This document shows positions 36,158 through 45,749 of a DNA stretch of 64,000 bases, one piece after another. The stretch is from assembly GCF_014076415.1 (NCBI RefSeq), contig NZ_CP043568.1:3968001-4032000 (forward strand). Direction: 5' to 3'. How positions within the stretch are numbered: position 1 is the stretch's first letter; the number at the start of each line of letters is the position of its first letter. The stretch is from Comamonas testosteroni. Lineage in GTDB: Bacteria > Pseudomonadota > Gammaproteobacteria > Burkholderiales > Burkholderiaceae_C. Below the pieces are notes generated by a model. The model worked only from the letters and a program-made list of their open reading frames with translations, was not told the origin of the DNA and ran no database searches. Position numbers and translations under genes: made by a program.

Positions 36158-37191
36158 GCTGCGACCTTGATCCCGCGCGCACGCGCCATGGTCAGCGCCG
36201 TGTCTTCGATCATGTCTTCCTGGCCGCCGACCATGCCGCGCCGGCCCAGTTCGACCAGCAGATCACGAGCCGGAATGCCGTACTTCTTCTCGGCCCGCTT
36301 GGCGAACAGCAAAAAGCTGCCGTACACACCCGCATAGCCCAGGGTCAGCGCGTCGCGGTCAACGCGAATGGGGAAGTCCATCAGCGGCACGACCAGGTCT
36401 TCGGCCACATCCTGGATCTTCCAGACATCGACGCCGGTCTCAATTCCCATGCGCTCGCACACGGCCACCAGCACTTCCATGGGGGTGTTGCCCGCACCAG
36501 CGCCCAGGCCTGCGGCCGCCGCATCAATGCGGTTGGCGCCTGCTTCCACGGCAGCGATGGAATTCGCCACGCCCATGGCCAGATTGTGGTGGCCGTGAAA
36601 GCCCAGCTCAGTCTCGGGCTTGAGCGCAGCGCGCACGGCGGCAATGCGTTCCTTGACCTGGTCGGGCAGCAGATAGCCTGCCGAGTCGGTCACATAGACG
36701 CAGTTGGCGCCATAGCCTTCCATCAGCTTGGCCTGCTTGACCAGACCTTCGGCGCTGTTCATATGCGCCATCATCAAAAAGCCCACGGTGTCCATGCCCA
36801 GCTTGCGTGCGGCGGTGATGTGCTGCTCGCTCACATCGGCCTCGGTGCAATGCGTGGCTACGCGGATGGTAGACACGCCCAGTTCATGTGCCATCTGCAG
36901 GTGCTCCACGGTACCTATGCCGGGCAGCAGCAGGGCCGAGACCTTGGCCTGCTTCATCAGCGGGATCACGGTGGACAGGTATTCCTCGTCGCTGTGCGCG
37001 GGAAAGCCGTAGTTCACCGAGGCTCCGCCCAGGCCGTCGCCGTGGGTGACCTCGATCAGCGGCACGCCGGCCCCATCCAGGCCCTGCGCCACGCTCTTCA
37101 TCTGCTCCAGCGTCATCAGATGGCGCTTGGGGTGCATGCCGTCACGCAGCGTCATGTCGTGAACGGTGATCTTCTTGCCTTTGAGTTCCAT
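36154..37191 (-). CDS. dmpG: 4-hydroxy-2-oxovalerate aldolase
   Basis: A 345-residue DRE-TIM aldolase. Catalytic motif [20 protein letters not shown] at the N-terminus, metal-ligand [16 protein letters not shown] loop ([11 protein letters not shown]), and the C-terminal dimer region. It cleaves 4-hydroxy-2-oxopentanoate to pyruvate and acetaldehyde, which is channelled to the partner dehydrogenase DmpF encoded 12 bp upstream. Full length for the family; equivalent to aphG. Confidence 0.95.
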   Translation of the reverse strand: MELKGKKITVHDMTLRDGMHPKRHLMTLEQMKSVAQGLDGAGVPLIEVTHGDGLGGASVNYGFPAHSDEEYLSTVIPLMKQAKVSALLLPGIGTVEHLQMAHELGVSTIRVATHCTEADVSEQHITAARKLGMDTVGFLMMAHMNSAEGLVKQAKLMEGYGANCVYVTDSAGYLLPDQVKERIAAVRAALKPETELGFHGHHNLAMGVANSIAAVEAGANRIDAAAAGLGAGAGNTPMEVLVAVCERMGIETGVDVWKIQDVAEDLVVPLMDFPIRVDRDALTLGYAGVYGSFLLFAKRAEKKYGIPARDLLVELGRRGMVGGQEDMIEDTALTMARARGIKVAA

Positions 37192-37203
37192 GTTGCCTCT
37201 CCT

Positions 37204-38127
37204 TCAGGCGGCTAAGGGGGCCATGGGTGCGAGCGTGAGCTTGCCGGCCAGCATTTGTTCGGCGAACATCTCGGCTGTGCGCGCGGCGGCGGCGGTCATG
37301 ATGTCCAGATTGCCCGCGTACTTGGGCAGGTAGTCGCCCAGGCCTTCGACCTCGAGGAAGACGGAGACGCGCTTGCCGTCAAACACCGGGCCGTTGACCA
37401 GGCGGTAGCCGGGCACGTATTTCTGCACCTCGGCCAGCATCTGGTGGATGGAGACGGTGATGGCGGCCTGGTCGGGCTCGTCCTCGGTCAGGCAGTGCAC
37501 GGTGTCGCGCATCATCAAAGGGGGTTCGGCCGGGTTGATGACGATGATTGCCTTGCCTTTTTTGGCACCGCCTACCTTCTCCACCGCACCTGCCGTGGTG
37601 CGCGTGAATTCGTCAATGTTCTTGCGCGTGCCCGGTCCCACGGACTTGGAGGACACGGTGGCCACGATTTCGCCATAGGCGACGGCCTGCACGCGGCTCA
37701 CCGCCGCTACCATGGGGATGGTGGCCTGCCCCCCGCAGGTAACCATATTCACATTCATGGCGCCGCTGCCCAGGTGCTGTATCAGGTTGACCGGGGGCAC
37801 GCAGAAAGGGCCTATGGCCGCCGGCGTGAGGTCAATCATCAGCGCCCCCTGTTCGTTGACCTTGCGCGAGTTCTCGGCATGCACATAGGCGCTGGTGGCG
37901 TCGAACACGATTTGCACGCCATCGGCGTGCATATGCGGCAGCAGTCCATCCACGCCCTCAGCCGTAGTCTTGATGCCCATTTCACGCGCCCGCTTCAAGC
38001 CATCGGAATCGGGGTCTATGCCCACCATCCACACCGGCTCCAGCACGGGGCTGCGCTGCAGCTTGGCCAAGAGGTCGGTGCCGATATTGCCCGGTCCTAT
38101 TAGCGCACATTTGATTTTTTGACTCAT
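37204..38127 (-). CDS. dmpF: acetaldehyde dehydrogenase (acylating)
   Basis: About 307 residues from the ATG at 38127, which has GGAGA eight bases upstream; the longer frame would begin at a TTG inside that site. Rossmann motif [13 protein letters not shown] and catalytic cysteine in [13 protein letters not shown]. It converts acetaldehyde with CoA and NAD to acetyl-CoA in complex with DmpG. Equivalent to aphF. Confidence 0.95.
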   Translation of the reverse strand: MSQKIKCALIGPGNIGTDLLAKLQRSPVLEPVWMVGIDPDSDGLKRAREMGIKTTAEGVDGLLPHMHADGVQIVFDATSAYVHAENSRKVNEQGALMIDLTPAAIGPFCVPPVNLIQHLGSGAMNVNMVTCGGQATIPMVAAVSRVQAVAYGEIVATVSSKSVGPGTRKNIDEFTRTTAGAVEKVGGAKKGKAIIVINPAEPPLMMRDTVHCLTEDEPDQAAITVSIHQMLAEVQKYVPGYRLVNGPVFDGKRVSVFLEVEGLGDYLPKYAGNLDIMTAAAARTAEMFAEQMLAGKLTLAPMAPLAA

Positions 38128-38164
38128 CACTGTTGTCTCCAAATAAATTTGCTATTCACATCGC

Positions 38165-38278
38165 CGCTCACATGCCACGCAACTGGCGCGGCCCAAGTCA
38201 GGGACAGCGAGCAAGGGCCGCCCCGCCGCAAGGCTGTCGTCCCCCTCGGGGGGAAGGCGCGAAGCGACTCAGGGGGGG
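38165..38278 (-). repeat. GC-rich intergenic repeat R3
   Basis: Immediately after the dmpE stop. Blocks: GTCAGGGACAGCGAGCAAGG, GCCGCCCCGCCGCAAGGCTG, TCGTCCCCCTCGGGGGGAAG, GCGCGAAGCGACTCAGGGGG. The CCCCCT/AGGGGG pairs can form hairpins. Closest to R4. Confidence 0.8.
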
Positions 38279-39061
38279 TCATATGAACCTTACGGAACAA
38301 CCGCCGATGCCACCGATGGAAACGCACAAGTTGTCCCCGGCCTTGACCGGCACCATGGCGGCCAGCGAGCCGGAGAGCACGACTTCTCCGGCCTCCAGCG
38401 CAATGCCGTAAGCGCCCAGGGTGTTGGCCAGCCAGGCCACGGCATTGGCCGGATGGCCCAGGGCCGCGCTGCCCGCGCCCGTGGCCACGATCTCGCCGTT
38501 TTTCTCCAGCACCATGCCGCAGGTACCCAGGTCCACATCGCGCGGGTCGACCAGGCGATCGCCCAGCACAAAAACGCCGCAGCTGGCGTTGTCGGCCACG
38601 GTGTCCTGGATCTTGATCTTCCAGTCGCGGATGCGGGAGTCGACGATCTCGAAACAGGCCATCACCCCCTCGGTGGCGGCCAGCACATCGGCTGCCGTCA
38701 CGCCCGGACCCTGGAGCGTTTTCTTGAGCAAAAAGGCGATCTCGCCCTCGGCCTTGGGCTGTATCAGGCTGCTCGCCAAGACAGCCTCACCTTGGTTGAA
38801 GACCATGCCATCGGTGAGCCAACCAAAGTCGGGCTGGAACACGCCCAGCATGTCCATCACGGCCTTGGAGGTCACGCCTATCTTCTTCCCAACCACGCGC
38901 TCACCCGCCTCCAGGCGACGCGCCAGCATGCGCTGCTGTATGGCGTAGGCATCATCGACGGTGATGTCGGGATGGCGGTTGCTCAAAGGCTCGACCACCC
39001 TGCATTCACGCAGGGCCGCATACAGCTCATCGCCCAGGGAGTGTTGCAGTTCAGTGTTCAT
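38279..39061 (-). CDS. dmpE: 2-oxopent-4-enoate hydratase
   Basis: A 260-residue hydratase of the FAH-like family. GERVVGKKIGVTSKAVMDML, KAEGEIAFLLKKTLQGPGVT and WKIKIQDTVADNASCGVFVL are DmpE/MhpD-type. It adds water to 2-hydroxypenta-2,4-dienoate, giving 4-hydroxy-2-oxopentanoate, and partners DmpH structurally in known systems. Equivalent to aphE. Confidence 0.94.
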   Translation of the reverse strand: MNTELQHSLGDELYAALRECRVVEPLSNRHPDITVDDAYAIQQRMLARRLEAGERVVGKKIGVTSKAVMDMLGVFQPDFGWLTDGMVFNQGEAVLASSLIQPKAEGEIAFLLKKTLQGPGVTAADVLAATEGVMACFEIVDSRIRDWKIKIQDTVADNASCGVFVLGDRLVDPRDVDLGTCGMVLEKNGEIVATGAGSAALGHPANAVAWLANTLGAYGIALEAGEVVLSGSLAAMVPVKAGDNLCVSIGGIGGCSVRFI

Positions 39062-39109
39062 AGGAATGGCTCACGAAAAGATAAGAAGACAAAGTGGCGC
39101 TGCATTTGA

Positions 39110-39239
39110 ACTGGCACGCCTCAACTCAGGGACACCGCGCAAGGGCCGCCCCGCCGCGCCGGTGTCGTCCCCCTCCGGCGCGTAGCGCCAGAGAGGGGGA
39201 AGGCGGGGCCGCCTAGGCGCACAGCGCCTCAGGGGGTGT
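39110..39239 (-). repeat. GC-rich intergenic repeat R4
   Basis: Immediately after the dmpC stop. Blocks: CTCAGGGACACCGCGCAAGG, GCCGCCCCGCCGCGCCGGTG, TCGTCCCCCTCCGG, GAGAGGGGGAAGGCGGGGCC, GCGCCTCAGGGGGTGT. Contains an extra GC-rich insertion relative to R3. Confidence 0.8.
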
Positions 39240-40694
39240 CTAAAGTTTTATGCAAACATTCTTGAGCTCGGTATAGAACTCCAGCGAATGCACACCGCCT
39301 TCGCGGCCGATGCCCGATTGCTTGGCGCCGCCAAAAGGCGTGCGCAGATCGCGCAGAAACCAGCTGTTGACCCAGGAAATGCCCACATGCATGCGCTGGG
39401 CCACACGGTGGGCGCGGGCCAGGTCTTGCGTCCAGACGGCGCTGGCCAGGCCATAGACGTTGTCATTGGCCTTGGTCAGCACCTCTTCTTCAGTATCGAA
39501 GGAAGCGATATGACAGCAGGGACCAAATATCTCTTCCTTGATGACGCGTGCCGTCTCGGGCAGGCCGGTCCAGATCGTGGGCTGCACCCAGGCGCCGTCC
39601 GCATACTGGGCGCCCAGGTCGGGCACGCCGCCGCCGGTGACCACGGTGGCGCCTTCCTGCACCGCCAGCTGGTAATACGACAGCACCTTGGCCTGATGCT
39701 CCTTGCTGATCAGCGGGCCCAGCTTGGTGTCGTCGTCTTCGGGCACACCGATCTTCCACCCCTCGATCTGCTGCTTCAGCGCGGCCACAAAGCGCTCGTA
39801 AATCGGGCGCTCCACATAGACACGCTCCGTGCCCAGGCAGACTTGGCCGCTGTTGACAAAGGCCGAGCGCAACGTTCCTTCGATGGCCGCCTCGAAATCG
39901 CAGTCGGCAAAGACGATGGCGGCGTTCTTGCCCCCCATCTCCAGGCTCACGGGGCGCGCGCCCTTGGCAGCAGCCTTCATGATGGCCTCGCCAGTGCGCG
40001 TCTCGCCGGTGAAGGTGATGGCATCCACGCCGGGGTGGCTGGTGACGAACTCGCCGGCGGAATCGGGGCCGAAACCATGGACCACGTTGTAGACGCCGGG
40101 CGGAATGCCGGCCTCGTTCATGACCTCGCCCAGCAGGGCGGCAGTCTGGGGCGATTCCTCGGAAGGCTTGACCACCACGGTGTTGCCGCAGGCCAGCGCC
40201 GGGCCTACCTTCCAGGTCATCAGCAGCAGGGGCAGATTCCAGGGGCAGATCACGCCCACCACGCCCACCGGGCCACGGTGGCCGTAGTTGATCGCACCGC
40301 GCCCGTCCGGCGTGGTCATTTCGAAGAACTCCGTGGGCACGTTCTTGACCACGTCGGCAAAGATCTTGAAGTTGGCCGCACCACGCGGAATGTCGATATG
40401 GCTGGCCACACTGCGCGGCTTGCCCGTGTCCGCACATTCTGCGGCCAGAAACTCCTCGAAGCGGCGGTTGATGCCATCGGCCACGGCATAGAGTTTTTCC
40501 ACGCGCTCGGCCACGCTCATACGGCCCCAGGGTCCGTTCAACGCAGTGCGCGCTGCAGCCACGGCGGCATCGACTTCGCTGCGGCCGGCCTCATGCACCT
40601 TGGCAATCACCTGGCCCGTGAGCGGTGAGTGCTTGTCGAAGCTGCACCCCGTGGAAACGTAGGCACCGTTGATGAAGTTCTGGATGTCTTTCAT
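39240..40694 (-). CDS. dmpC: 2-hydroxymuconic semialdehyde dehydrogenase
   Basis: About 484 residues from the ATG at 40694 (GGAAG upstream); the frame runs on to 40772 but without a better start. NAD-binding GFGPDSAGEFVTSHP region, catalytic Glu in PVSLEMGGKNAAIVFADCDF and catalytic Cys in VNSGQVCLGTERVYVERP. It oxidises 2-hydroxymuconic semialdehyde to 2-hydroxymuconate, entering the 4-oxalocrotonate branch. First gene of the lower operon; equivalent to aphC. Confidence 0.95.
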   Translation of the reverse strand: MKDIQNFINGAYVSTGCSFDKHSPLTGQVIAKVHEAGRSEVDAAVAAARTALNGPWGRMSVAERVEKLYAVADGINRRFEEFLAAECADTGKPRSVASHIDIPRGAANFKIFADVVKNVPTEFFEMTTPDGRGAINYGHRGPVGVVGVICPWNLPLLLMTWKVGPALACGNTVVVKPSEESPQTAALLGEVMNEAGIPPGVYNVVHGFGPDSAGEFVTSHPGVDAITFTGETRTGEAIMKAAAKGARPVSLEMGGKNAAIVFADCDFEAAIEGTLRSAFVNSGQVCLGTERVYVERPIYERFVAALKQQIEGWKIGVPEDDDTKLGPLISKEHQAKVLSYYQLAVQEGATVVTGGGVPDLGAQYADGAWVQPTIWTGLPETARVIKEEIFGPCCHIASFDTEEEVLTKANDNVYGLASAVWTQDLARAHRVAQRMHVGISWVNSWFLRDLRTPFGGAKQSGIGREGGVHSLEFYTELKNVCIKL

Positions 40695-40744
40695 GGTTTT
40701 CTTCCTGTCACGCATGCTTTTGCAGCAACGATAAATTCGGTGTT

Positions 40745-40793
40745 CAATACTGTCCAATACTGAATTTTCCAAAATAGATACCTAAAAGGTATC
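40745..40793. promoter_or_regulatory. putative LysR-type operator between dmpC and the LysR gene
   Basis: Two direct CAATACTG repeats (40745-40752, 40755-40762), spaced one helical turn, are followed by the perfect palindrome GATACC-TAAAA-GGTATC (40777-40793). The gap is only 112 bp between divergent genes, so this is the expected control region of the lower operon. Confidence 0.6.
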
Positions 40794-40806
40794 AAGGAGC
40801 CACCCC

Positions 40807-41703
40807 ATGGACTTGAGGCAGATGAGGTACTTTCTGGCGCTGGCTGAGGAGCTGAATTTCGGCCGGGCCGCGGCCCGGCTGCACATGGCCCAGCCACCGC
40901 TGACGCGGCAGATACGCGCCATCGAAGAGGAGCTGGGCACCGAGTTGTTTGTGCGCACGCCCAAGGGAGTGGAGCTGACGGCGGCAGGCCAGACCCTGCT
41001 GGACGAGGTGCCCAACATCCTGTCGCTGGCCGAGCGCGCCCGCGAGCGCACGCAAAGAGCCGGTCAGGGACTGACTGGCCAGCTGGACGTGGGCATTTTT
41101 GGCTCCGGCGTGCTGGACGTGATTCCGCGCCTGCTGGCGGCGTTTCACCAGGCCAGGCCCGAGGTGCGCATAGCGCTGCACAACCAGACCAAGGACGAGC
41201 AACTGCAGGCGCTGCGCGAACGCAGAATCACCATTGGCTTCAACCGACTGGTGCCTGCAGAACCTGGCATAGGCGTGCAGACCGTGCTCAAGGAAGCCCT
41301 GGTCGTGGGCCTGCCGGCCACGCACAGGCTGTGCGCGCGCAAAGAGGTCGCTCTGTCCGAGCTCGACAACGAGCCCATGATCCTCTACCCCAATCTCTCT
41401 TTGCATGGCCTGGCCCAGGAAGTCAGCAATGCCTTCCACCGCGAGGGCCTGCGTCTGAACGTGGCCCAGTCGGTGGAAGATGTACTGACCTGCGTGGCTT
41501 TGGTGGCAGGCGGGTTTGGCGCCTGCATTACCACGCGTTCGGCCACCAGCTTGCGTCTGCCCGGCGTGGAATACCGGCCGCTGCACTCGCGCCACTTGCG
41601 TGACATCGAGCTCAGCTGCCTGTACCGCAGCGACGATGCATCGCCGGTGCTGGCGGCCTTTCTGGACGAGGTGCGTACCTTTGCGGACCAGGGCAAAACC
41701 TAG
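40807..41703 (+). CDS. aphT: LysR family regulator of the meta-cleavage operon
   Basis: A 298-residue LysR-type regulator: winged helix at residues 1-60 (MDLRQMRYFLALAEELNFGR) of the CatR/BenM-like subgroup and a periplasmic-binding-like effector domain. It is divergent from dmpC and converges with the GlcG-like gene. In C. testosteroni the LysR gene at this place is aphT; I assign the symbol on position and family. Likely effectors are pathway intermediates such as muconate derivatives. Confidence 0.85.
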   Translation: MDLRQMRYFLALAEELNFGRAAARLHMAQPPLTRQIRAIEEELGTELFVRTPKGVELTAAGQTLLDEVPNILSLAERARERTQRAGQGLTGQLDVGIFGSGVLDVIPRLLAAFHQARPEVRIALHNQTKDEQLQALRERRITIGFNRLVPAEPGIGVQTVLKEALVVGLPATHRLCARKEVALSELDNEPMILYPNLSLHGLAQEVSNAFHREGLRLNVAQSVEDVLTCVALVAGGFGACITTRSATSLRLPGVEYRPLHSRHLRDIELSCLYRSDDASPVLAAFLDEVRTFADQGKT

Positions 41704-41731
41704 GCCTGAGGGGGCAGGCAGGCGCCAGGTT

Positions 41732-42184
41732 TTAGCCACCTTGCTGGTCCTCAATCAGGCCCAGGGCCTGCAGGCCGGCCTCGGCAATGATCTCGTCCTG
41801 CTGCTCGCTGCCGCCGGACACCCCGATACCGCCAATGCGTGCGCCCTCCACCACGATGGGCCGCCCACCGCCAAAGCCCACAAAGCGCGGTCGCAGGACC
41901 AGGCCCTGGCGCACGGCCGCTGAATGCTGGGCCAAGGCCTCTTGCCACTGGCCCGTGGGCAGGCCAAAGCTCACGGCCGTATAGGCCTTGTCCGTGGCGA
42001 TGTCCATGGAGTGCAGGGGTGCGCCCGTCATGCGCACAAATGCAGCCTGCACCCCTGCCGCATCCACCACGGCCACATTGACACGCACACCCAATTCCAC
42101 GGCCTTGGCTACGGCCGCACCCACGGCGCGCAAGGCGGCTTCGGTGCGGATCACGGGCTGAGAAACCATCAGTGAGTCCAGCAT
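41732..42184 (-). CDS. GlcG/HbpS-like protein of the phenol operon
   Basis: About 150 residues from the ATG at 42184, chosen because GAGGAGG lies six bases upstream. Fold signature GVRVNVAVVDAAGVQAAFVR, HSMDIATDKAYTAV and GGRPIVVEGARIGGIGVSGG identify the GlcG/HbpS (heme-binding-like) family. Homologues recur as small genes in aromatic-degradation clusters, where they are thought to help keep oxygenase machinery active; the role is unproven. Last gene of the upper operon, 11 bp after the MetA-type gene. Confidence 0.85.
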   Translation of the reverse strand: MLDSLMVSQPVIRTEAALRAVGAAVAKAVELGVRVNVAVVDAAGVQAAFVRMTGAPLHSMDIATDKAYTAVSFGLPTGQWQEALAQHSAAVRQGLVLRPRFVGFGGGRPIVVEGARIGGIGVSGGSEQQDEIIAEAGLQALGLIEDQQGG

Positions 42185-42195
42185 GTCAAGCCTCC

Positions 42196-43086
42196 TCAAA
42201 ATGCTTTGACTACTGTGAAGCGCACCAGCGAACCCTTGGGCAGGGCCCCCGTGCCGGCCGTGGCGCTGACTTCCTTGTAGACCGCGCCCTTGAGGAACAC
42301 GCCTGCACCCGGCACCGGGTAGACCAGCTCGGCGCCCAGTGCATGGCGCGAGGAATGCTGGTTCGTGGCACCCGGGCCTTTGTCATCGCTGATCTGCCAC
42401 TGGCTGTAACCCACCAGGCCGGCATGCACGGCACCAAAATTCTTGCCCAGACCCCATTCCAGCGTCACCTGGTTGCCGTTGCGAAAGCCCATATCGTTCT
42501 TGCCGTTGCGCTCAAAACGCATCAGACCCGAGGCCGAAACAGTCTTGGCAGCGTCAAAGTAATAGGTCAGGCCACCGGTGAGCATGGTGCTTTTGTAACC
42601 CTTGCCCGGCGAAGCCGGGTCGCGGCTGCTGGCCGAATCCAGCCAGATACCGGCACCGGCCACAGCGTCCCACTGCGGGCCATGCCAGCCCAGCACCAGT
42701 GGACCCAGATAAACGTCGCCCACGCCCGAACGGCTATCGGAAATGCCGGCCGCATTCACCGTGAGTGAGGTACGCATCACCGGCACGATGGCCTCCATGC
42801 CGTAGTCGGCACCGAGCAGCTTGTAGTTGGTGATCCAGACAAAACGGTTGGCCAGGGCCGTCACGGTTCCACGGTTGTGGCCGGGCAGGTTGTCGCTGCT
42901 ACCCGGCGCGCGGAAATCGTCGATGCTGTAGTTCACCATATAGCCCAGGTAGTACACGCCGGGCGGCGGCACGCTGGGGCCCTGCATGCCCTCCACACCG
43001 GGGACGTAATGGCCTTCGGCCTGCACGGCCGTGGCTGCCAGCGTACCCAGCAGGGCCAGGGCAGCAGATGCAATCTTGTGCTTCAT
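42196..43086 (-). CDS. MetA-pathway outer-membrane protein (SphA-like)
   Basis: A 296-residue protein with signal peptide (cut after VQA), then EGHYVPGVEGMQGPSVPPPG and alternating amphipathic strands ending LVRFTVVKAF. This is the ‘Phenol_MetA_deg’ family, predicted beta-barrels encoded in phenol-, terpene- and alkylphenol-degradation clusters and presumed to aid uptake of hydrophobic substrate. It follows dmpB after repeat R5 and so probably belongs to the upper operon. Confidence 0.88.
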   Translation of the reverse strand: MKHKIASAALALLGTLAATAVQAEGHYVPGVEGMQGPSVPPPGVYYLGYMVNYSIDDFRAPGSSDNLPGHNRGTVTALANRFVWITNYKLLGADYGMEAIVPVMRTSLTVNAAGISDSRSGVGDVYLGPLVLGWHGPQWDAVAGAGIWLDSASSRDPASPGKGYKSTMLTGGLTYYFDAAKTVSASGLMRFERNGKNDMGFRNGNQVTLEWGLGKNFGAVHAGLVGYSQWQISDDKGPGATNQHSSRHALGAELVYPVPGAGVFLKGAVYKEVSATAGTGALPKGSLVRFTVVKAF

Positions 43087-43134
43087 CTCTATCTCTTTCT
43101 TGTGGGTTCACAGATGTCTCGGGGGTCCATGGGG

Positions 43135-43288
43135 CTGTGCAGGGGGGCTACGCAAAAAGCTGGCGCGGCCCATATCAGGGCTGCCGCGCAAGGGCCGCCC
43201 CACAGCGCTGGCAGCGTCCCCCTGCCCGCATTGCTTGCGATGCCAAGAGCGGGGGGAAGGCGCGAAGCACCTCAGGGGGTGTTCCCTT
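43135..43288 (-). repeat. GC-rich intergenic repeat R5
   Basis: Immediately after the dmpB stop. Blocks: CTGGCGCGGCCCATATCAGG, GCTGCCGCGCAAGGGCCGCC, CAGCGTCCCCCTGCCC, GGGGGGAAGGCGCGAAGCAC, CTCAGGGGGTGT. Same order as R3 and R4, and it shares the flank TGGCGCGGCCCA with R3. Confidence 0.8.
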
Positions 43289-44233
43289 TCAGGTGTACAC
43301 ATCCGTAAATGACGCCACGAGCTCACCCGTGTGATAGAAAATGCCGCTGCCAAGACGGTCCTCGCTCCAGGTGGTAACGGGGCGATCGGGCTGGGCCAGA
43401 TAGCCCAGGCCGGCAAAGGTCTCGTTGCGGTTGCCGCTGGGGTCGAAGAAGTAAATCGTCTCGCCGCGCGTGATGCCGTGGCGTGTGGGAGCCACGTCGA
43501 TGCGCACCTTGTTCTTGGCCATGACGTCGGCGGCCTTGAGCACGTCGTGCCAGGAGTCCAGAAAGAAGGCAATGTGGTGCAGGCCCGAGGTGGGGCCGCC
43601 CACAAAGGCGATGTCGTGCGGCGTGGTGGAGCGCGCCATCCAGGTCGCGGCTTGCATATTGCCTTCTGGGCCGACCAGAATCTGCTCGGTCAGGAAGAAG
43701 TCCATGCACTCTGCCATGAAGCGGGTGTTGTCCTCCACGGTGTTGATACCGGCCTCGGGATTCATCTCGCACATCAGCAGACAGTGATCTATCCAGTGCG
43801 CGCCTGCGCCCTTGAGGCCATCGGGCCAAGGGTCGGGGTTCAGAGAGCCCACATCCGTGCCCACGCACTCCTTCTTGGCGTACAGGCGCATCTCATGGCC
43901 GCTGGGCAGATTGAACTGCAACATGCGGCCCACCGTGGGCTGGCTGCCTTCGGGCAGCATGGTGGTCTTCACACCCCAGGCCTCGATGCGTGCCTGCAGG
44001 CTGTCGAGGTCGGCATCGTTTTGCACCTTGTAGGCCACATGGTTGAGGCCGGCGCGATCACTTTGCGTAAGGATGAGGGAATACTTGTCCCACTCGTCCC
44101 AACATTTGAGGTAGACATTGCCCGCTGCATCGCGCAGCGTGACCTTCATTCCCAGCACGTTTTCGTAGTGCTTGAGCGCAGCATCCATGTCCATCACGCG
44201 CAAGTTGGCGTGGCCGATTCGCATTACACCCAT
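43289..44233 (-). CDS. dmpB: catechol 2,3-dioxygenase
   Basis: About 314 residues from the ATG at 44233 (GGAGACAAAC upstream). Extradiol type I dioxygenase with two VOC-fold domains. The C-terminal domain holds the Fe(II) ligands in the expected contexts: His in [19 protein letters not shown], His in [12 protein letters not shown] and Glu in [18 protein letters not shown], with the catalytic His/Tyr nearby. It opens catechol to 2-hydroxymuconic semialdehyde. Equivalent to aphB. Confidence 0.96.
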   Translation of the reverse strand: MGVMRIGHANLRVMDMDAALKHYENVLGMKVTLRDAAGNVYLKCWDEWDKYSLILTQSDRAGLNHVAYKVQNDADLDSLQARIEAWGVKTTMLPEGSQPTVGRMLQFNLPSGHEMRLYAKKECVGTDVGSLNPDPWPDGLKGAGAHWIDHCLLMCEMNPEAGINTVEDNTRFMAECMDFFLTEQILVGPEGNMQAATWMARSTTPHDIAFVGGPTSGLHHIAFFLDSWHDVLKAADVMAKNKVRIDVAPTRHGITRGETIYFFDPSGNRNETFAGLGYLAQPDRPVTTWSEDRLGSGIFYHTGELVASFTDVYT

Positions 44234-44243
44234 GTTTGTCTCC

Positions 44244-44609
44244 TTAGTTGCTTGTTGGTGTGTCGTGGGTTGTGGGCGCCGTGGAGGCCGCCCGCAGAAA
44301 AAATGGTTTGTGCAGGCGCTGTGCCACCGCAATGCGTACGGCCTCCAGCGGGGCTACACGACAGGCCAGGGTGTAGCCCTGATCGCGTTCGAGATCGCTC
44401 ACATGGGCACAGCTCACGGGGCCCAGATGGCGTACCGCACCTTCGAGCACCTGCACCTTGCAGACGCCGCAGCCACCGTTGACGCAGCCCACCGGAATGC
44501 CTTTGCGCCCCAGGCGCAACATGCCACTCAGCAGGCTTTCGTGGGTGCCGCAGGCATAGGTATCGCCGGTTTGCTCCACGCTGACTTGCACGTTTTGCAT
44601 GGCTGTCAT
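44244..44609 (-). CDS. dmpQ: chloroplast-type [2Fe-2S] ferredoxin
   Basis: About 121 residues from the ATG at 44609 (TGAGG upstream). The iron-sulphur loop [19 protein letters not shown] plus a distal LAC gives the four cysteine ligands. DmpQ/XylT ferredoxins reactivate catechol 2,3-dioxygenase by re-reducing its oxidised iron. It directly precedes dmpB (10 bp), consistent with that role. Equivalent to aphQ. Confidence 0.92.
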   Translation of the reverse strand: MTAMQNVQVSVEQTGDTYACGTHESLLSGMLRLGRKGIPVGCVNGGCGVCKVQVLEGAVRHLGPVSCAHVSDLERDQGYTLACRVAPLEAVRIAVAQRLHKPFFLRAASTAPTTHDTPTSN

Positions 44610-44616
44610 GGCGGCC

Positions 44617-45690
44617 TCAGACACGCTTGAACAAGGGGCTGCGCGCGCCTTGCGCATCGGCGGCAGAGAGGAATTTCTCGGTGTAGATATCGCGCTCAAA
44701 CAGCCGGCCCTGCATCAGGGTGGAAATACAGGCCTCGACCATGGGTGGAGGCCCGCACAGATAGGCTTTGCAACCCGCAAAGCCGCCTTGGAAATGGGCT
44801 TGCGCAGCCTCATGCACAAAGCCACGCGCGCCTTGCCAATCCCCGCAGTCCTCGCCCGATATTGCGGGGATGTAGGTGAAATGCGGGTGCTGCTCGGCCA
44901 GGGCGCGAAACTCGTCGTCGTAGTACAGCTCCTCGCGCGAGCGCTGGCCGTAGACCAGTGTGATGGGCTGCTCGCAACCCTTGGCCAGCAGCTCCAAAAT
45001 CATGGCGCGCGGGCTGGAAAGCCCCGAGCCCCCAGCCATGAAGACCATGGGCTGGCGTGCCGAATGGCGCACAAAAAAGCGTCCATAGGGCCCGGCCAGC
45101 TGCAGGCTGTCACCTTCGCTCAGATGCTCGTGCAGCCAGCCCGTGCCCGCACCGCCCGGCACCAGCCGCACATTGAGCTCGATCTCCTGGGCGCAGCCGT
45201 CGGCGCCAGGCGCGTTGGCGATTGAAAAAGCGCGCGAGCCGCCCTGCTCCTCGCTCAGACCGGGTATGCGCAGCTGCACATACTGGCCCGCCTGGTAGCG
45301 TATGGGCTGCTCCAGGCGCAGGTGCAGAGCCTTGATGGTGGGCGTCAGATCGACGATACGCACCACTGTGGCTGCGAAGTCGCGCACGGGGATGATTTGC
45401 GCATCGGGCTCGTCCTCGAAATCGGCCTCGATGGTGGCATCGGACTGCAGCGTGGCGCAGCAGGCCAGCGTCATGCCGTCCTCGCGTTCCATGTCCATCA
45501 ACGCGAAGGGATTGGCCGCGCCGTGGTCCACGTCGCCGTCGCAAACCTGGACCTTGCAGGTGCCGCACAGGCCATGGCCGCAGGCGTGGGGAATGTAAAT
45601 ACCCTGGCGCAGCGCGGCGTCCAGCAGGGTCTGGCCTTCCTCCACTTCAATCGAGGCGCCCAGGGGTTCTAAGGTCAGTTGGTAGCTCAT
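44617..45690 (-). CDS. dmpP: phenol hydroxylase P5, NADH:ferredoxin-type reductase
   Basis: A 357-residue reductase with an N-terminal plant-type ferredoxin domain (IPHACGHGLCGTCKVQV and LACC), an FAD domain (GGSRAFSIANAP) and an NAD domain (MAGGSGLSSPRAMILELL). It passes electrons from NADH to the P3 di-iron oxygenase. Equivalent to aphP. Confidence 0.95.
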   Translation of the reverse strand: MSYQLTLEPLGASIEVEEGQTLLDAALRQGIYIPHACGHGLCGTCKVQVCDGDVDHGAANPFALMDMEREDGMTLACCATLQSDATIEADFEDEPDAQIIPVRDFAATVVRIVDLTPTIKALHLRLEQPIRYQAGQYVQLRIPGLSEEQGGSRAFSIANAPGADGCAQEIELNVRLVPGGAGTGWLHEHLSEGDSLQLAGPYGRFFVRHSARQPMVFMAGGSGLSSPRAMILELLAKGCEQPITLVYGQRSREELYYDDEFRALAEQHPHFTYIPAISGEDCGDWQGARGFVHEAAQAHFQGGFAGCKAYLCGPPPMVEACISTLMQGRLFERDIYTEKFLSAADAQGARSPLFKRV

Positions 45691-45749
45691 ATCGTCTCGC
45701 TCTCATTCCTGCAGCGCCGGCCAGGCCAGCGCTGCAACCGCCAGGGTGG

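Noticed and set aside
39288..40628. 446-codon open frame opposite dmpC
   Set aside because: It is fully antisense to the well-supported dehydrogenase gene, its translation is rich in His, Gly, Ala and Arg as expected from a high-GC shadow frame, and it matches no family.
33330..43288. R1-R5 repeats as a CRISPR array
   Set aside because: Copies are about 100-150 bp, kilobases apart, imperfect and separated by genes; there are no regular spacers.
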